Notes under the pieces: generated by a model
Told to the model about the DNA's origin: nothing
What the model saw: the letters and a program-made list of their open reading frames with translations, nothing else
Database searches by the model: none
Shown here: positions 61,455 to 64,000 of the stretch, piece by piece
Numbering within the stretch: the stretch's first letter is position 1
Layout: every line of letters starts with the position of its first letter
Origin: Tamlana sp038148895
GTDB lineage: Bacteria > Bacteroidota > Bacteroidia > Flavobacteriales > Flavobacteriaceae
NCBI GenBank assembly: GCA_038148895.1
Contig: JBBVGQ010000001.1
Length of the DNA stretch: 64,000 bases
Strand: one strand, 5' to 3'
Position numbers and translations under genes: made by a program

Positions 61455-62174
61455 TTACTTTCTACGACGTGGTGCTTTTGTTCCACGTCCGGCTCCACCT
61501 TTTCCACCTTGCTTTTTAGATAGTCCTACAAGCGGAGAAAGCTCTCTTTTACCATATACTTCACCTTTCATGATCCATACTTTTACACCCAATCTACCGT
61601 AAGTAGTGTGTGCCTCAACTAAAGCATAGTCAATATCGGCTCTAAAGGTTGATAAAGGAATACGTCCTTCTTTGTAGTGTTCATTACGTGCCATCTCGGC
61701 ACCGTTTAAACGACCACTGATTTGAACTTTAATTCCTTCAGCATTCATACGCATTGTAGCAGCAATAGCCATTTTGATTGCACGACGGTAAGAGATACGA
61801 TTCTCTATTTGACGAGCAATACTTGATGCTACTAAAAATGCATCCAGTTCAGGTCTTTTAATTTCAAAAATGTTTATCTGAACTTCTTTTCCGGTAATCT
61901 TTTTAAGCTCTTCTTTTAACTTGTCTACCTCCTGGCCACCTTTACCAATAATGATACCTGGGCGAGCCGTAGTGATAGTAACGGTTACAAGTTTTAAAGT
62001 ACGCTCAATGATTACTCTACTTACACTAGCTTTAGAAAGACGTACGTGAACGTATTTTCTAATCTTATCGTCTTCGGCAAGTTTGTCGCCATAATCGTCT
62101 CCTCCGTACCAGTTAGATTCCCATCCTCTGATAATTCCTAAGCGATTTCCGATTGGATTTGTTTTTTGTCCCAT
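61455..62174 (-). CDS. rpsC: 30S ribosomal protein S3
   Basis: 239 residues from the ATG read at 62174 (MGQKTNPIGNRLGI), the family start; an in-frame ATG at 62210 overlaps rplV and adds non-family residues. The KH domain contains GIIIGKGGQEVDKLKEEL and the C-terminal part ISGRLNGAEMARNEHYKEGRIPLSTFRADIDYA. mRNA entry site. Confidence 0.96.
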   Translation of the reverse strand: MGQKTNPIGNRLGIIRGWESNWYGGDDYGDKLAEDDKIRKYVHVRLSKASVSRVIIERTLKLVTVTITTARPGIIIGKGGQEVDKLKEELKKITGKEVQINIFEIKRPELDAFLVASSIARQIENRISYRRAIKMAIAATMRMNAEGIKVQISGRLNGAEMARNEHYKEGRIPLSTFRADIDYALVEAHTTYGRLGVKVWIMKGEVYGKRELSPLVGLSKKQGGKGGAGRGTKAPRRRK

Positions 62175-62181
62175 ACTCTTA

Positions 62182-62589
62182 TTAAGCTTGTGTGTTATTG
62201 TTTGCTCCAACCACTAATGTTACATGGTTTGAACGTTTTCTAATTCTGTGTGCACGACCTTGAGGTGCTGGACGCAATCTCTTTAACATAGATCCACCAT
62301 CAACTCTAATCTCCTTTACAAATAATTCTGCAGATTCAACATCAGCATCCTCATTCTTTGCTTGCCAGTTAGCGATAGCTGATAATAACAACTTCTCTAA
62401 ACGGCTAGATGCTTCTTTTTGGTTGAACTTTAAGATATTAAGTGCATTCTCCACCTTTTCACCTCTTACTAAATCGGCTACTAAGCGCATTTTTCTTGGT
62501 GACGTAGGACAATTATTAAGTTTTGCAAAAGCAACTTCCTTCTTTGCTTCCTTAATAGCGTCTGCCATTTGTTTTTTACGACTTCCCAT
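62182..62589 (-). CDS. rplV: 50S ribosomal protein L22
   Basis: 135 residues. CPTSPRKMRLVADLVRGEKVENALNILKFNQKEASSRLEKLLLSAIANWQ and the extended loop with GGSMLKRLRPAPQGRAHRIRKRSNHVTLVV that lines the exit tunnel. Confidence 0.96.
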   Translation of the reverse strand: MGSRKKQMADAIKEAKKEVAFAKLNNCPTSPRKMRLVADLVRGEKVENALNILKFNQKEASSRLEKLLLSAIANWQAKNEDADVESAELFVKEIRVDGGSMLKRLRPAPQGRAHRIRKRSNHVTLVVGANNNTQA

Positions 62590-62595
62590 AGCTTA

Positions 62596-62874
62596 CTACT
62601 TTTTACCTTTATTTTTAGCACCTGCATGCCCACGGAATGAACGTGTTGGTGAAAATTCTCCTAATTTATGGCCCACCATGTTCTCAGTTACATAAACTGG
62701 TACAAATTGACGGCCATTGTGTACTGCTATGGTTTGTCCAACAAAATCTGGAGTAATCATACTAGCACGAGACCAAGTTTTGATTACAGTTTTTTTGTTA
62801 GCTTCAACATTTGCAGCCACTTTTTTCTCTAATTTATAATGAACGTAAGGTCCTTTTTTTAATGATCTTGCCAT
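62596..62874 (-). CDS. rpsS: 30S ribosomal protein S19
   Basis: 92 residues. MARSLKKGPYVHYKLEKKV and TWSRASMITPDFVGQTIAVHNGRQFVPVYVTENMVGHKLGEFSPTRSFRGHAG. 30S head, pairs with S13. 3 bases after rplB. Confidence 0.97.
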   Translation of the reverse strand: MARSLKKGPYVHYKLEKKVAANVEANKKTVIKTWSRASMITPDFVGQTIAVHNGRQFVPVYVTENMVGHKLGEFSPTRSFRGHAGAKNKGKK

Positions 62875-62877
62875 GTC

Positions 62878-63705
62878 TTATTTCTTTCTACGTTCTACAA
62901 TATATTTATTACTTGCTTTTGTTTTAGAACGTGTTCTATAACCTTTAGCTGGTATACCGTTTCTAGATCTTGGGTGTCCTCCTGAAGCACGACCTTCACC
63001 ACCACCCATTGGGTGATCGATTGGGTTCATAACTACTGGTCTAGTTCTTGGACGTCTGCCCAACCATCTTGTTCTACCTGCTTTACCACTAACTTGTAAT
63101 TGGTGATCTGAGTTTGAAACCACACCAATGGTTGCCATACAAGTGGTTAACACCAAACGTGTTTCGCCTGAAGGCAATTTAATAGTGGCAAACTTACCAT
63201 CTCTTGCCATTAACTGAGCAAAAGCACCGGCACTACGTGCCATAACAGCACCTTGTCCTGGACGTAACTCAACACAAGAAATAATGGTTCCTAATGGAAT
63301 TTCACCTAAAGGCATAGCATTTCCAATTTCTGGAGCAATACCTTCTTTACCAGATACTACATTTTGCCCAACTTGCAATCCGTTTTGAGCAACGATGTAT
63401 CTTTTTTCACCATCTTGATAATTCAATAAAGCGATAAAAGCCGTTCTGTTTGGATCGTACTCAATTGTTTTAACCTCAGCAGGAATTCCTGCTTTGTCTC
63501 TTTTAAAATCGATAATACGATACTTCTTTTTATGACCACCACCAATGTAGCGCATGGTCATTTTTCCTTGACTGTTTCTACCACCAGACTTTTTGTTCGG
63601 AGCTAATAAACTTTTCTCCGGCTTATCAGTAGTTATGGCGTCAAATCCATTTACTACTCTAAAACGCTGTCCTGGTGTGATTGGTTTTAATTTTCTTACT
63701 GACAT
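62878..63705 (-). CDS. rplB: 50S ribosomal protein L2
   Basis: 275 residues. MRYIGGGHKKKYRIIDFKRDKAGIPAEVKTIEYDPNRTAFIALL and the peptidyl-transferase-proximal C-terminal segment RPVVMNPIDHPMGGGEGRASGGHPRSRNGIPAKGYRTRSK, including the conserved His near GGG. Complete. Confidence 0.97.
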   Translation of the reverse strand: MSVRKLKPITPGQRFRVVNGFDAITTDKPEKSLLAPNKKSGGRNSQGKMTMRYIGGGHKKKYRIIDFKRDKAGIPAEVKTIEYDPNRTAFIALLNYQDGEKRYIVAQNGLQVGQNVVSGKEGIAPEIGNAMPLGEIPLGTIISCVELRPGQGAVMARSAGAFAQLMARDGKFATIKLPSGETRLVLTTCMATIGVVSNSDHQLQVSGKAGRTRWLGRRPRTRPVVMNPIDHPMGGGEGRASGGHPRSRNGIPAKGYRTRSKTKASNKYIVERRKK

Positions 63706-63715
63706 TGTTGTCTAA

Positions 63716-64000
63716 TTACATGTTACTGTATAAATCAATCATTTCACCTTCCGCCAGTTGTACAATCGCTTTTTTAACAGCGTTTGTTTTACCATGTTGA
63801 ATACCTGTTTTTGTGTAACGGGTTCTTCTATCTGGACGGACATTTATAGTACGAACTTTTTCAACAGAAACACCATAAGCAGCCTCAACCGCTTTTTTGA
63901 TTTCTATCTTATTCGCCTTTGTATCAACCGCGAAAGTATAGCAGTTTCTTAACTCGCTATCTGCAGTCGCTTTTTCTGTGATTATAGGTTTAATTAAGAT
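63716..64000 (-). CDS. rplW: 50S ribosomal protein L23, start beyond right edge
   Basis: 94 codons plus stop are visible; the frame runs off the right edge. It begins ILIKPIITEKATADSELRNCYTFAVDTKANKIEIKKAVEAAYGVSVEKVRTINV and ends EMIDLYSNM, standard L23. Probably only the first two or so residues are missing. It is the most upstream visible gene of the S10 part of the cluster; rplD, rplC and rpsJ would be expected beyond the edge. Confidence 0.95.
   Translation of the reverse strand: MLIKPIITEKATADSELRNCYTFAVDTKANKIEIKKAVEAAYGVSVEKVRTINVRPDRRTRYTKTGIQHGKTNAVKKAIVQLAEGEMIDLYSNM

Noticed and set aside
1..64000. CRISPR arrays, tRNA or rRNA genes, insertion sequences, prophage
   Set aside because: I looked for repeat-spacer arrays, cloverleaf-like intergenic segments and transposase or phage proteins and saw none. 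Small RNA genes could still be missed by eye.

Overview
The window looks like chromosome of a member of the Flavobacteriaceae (Bacteroidota). It is AT-rich. Promoters show the Bacteroidota -7 element TAnnTTTG, often with a TTG about 18-21 bases upstream. Start codons have no recognisable Shine-Dalgarno sequence. Secreted proteins carry lipoprotein or Sec signals, there is an STN/TonB receptor with its FecR anti-sigma factor, and the gene order rplQ-carA-eno-gltA follows the ribosomal cluster. I saw no tRNA, rRNA, CRISPR array, insertion sequence or prophage.

Layout. Positions 1-7700 (mostly minus strand) hold secDF (its C-terminus lies beyond the left edge), a small secreted protein, mdh, a secreted barrel-like protein and gyrB. 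From 8100 to 12400 come a porin, a dipeptide epimerase, a membrane-anchored AraC regulator and a lipoprotein. From 12650 to 17900 is an Asn-tRNA synthesis operon: promoter, Asn-rich leader peptide, attenuator, gatC, gatA, and a gatB::aspS fusion. From 18000 to 31600 are assorted housekeeping and hypothetical genes, including queE, a HerA-like ATPase, a YitT protein, rluF, folD and ffh. From 31700 to 38300 is an ECF sigma / cation transporter / FecR / TonB-receptor locus facing a divergent repeat-built lipoprotein. From 38300 to 47300 are an ArsR-SRPBCC pair, argS, a TPR histidine kinase and two guanidino-group hydrolases. From 47300 to the right edge are gltA, eno and carA, then the S10-spc-alpha ribosomal cluster on the minus strand, from rplQ back to rplW.

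The most notable system is at 12654-17902. A promoter drives a 15-codon reading frame containing ten Asn codons, followed by mutually exclusive antiterminator and terminator hairpins. Behind it lie a divergent GatC, GatA, and one 1111-residue protein that joins GatB to a complete bacterial AspRS. The AspRS part has a His in its anticodon loop that is associated with non-discriminating enzymes. Together these would mischarge tRNA(Asn) with Asp and amidate it to Asn-tRNA(Asn). The leader would let the ribosome sense Asn-tRNA(Asn) supply and adjust transcription: a closed product-sensing loop on a covalently linked transamidosome.

The second notable system is the sigma locus. The same bipartite motif (GGGTAGGAA, 14 bases, CTGTT) lies in front of the fecR-receptor operon and in front of the divergent repeat lipoprotein. 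This suggests both are targets of the ECF sigma factor encoded between them.
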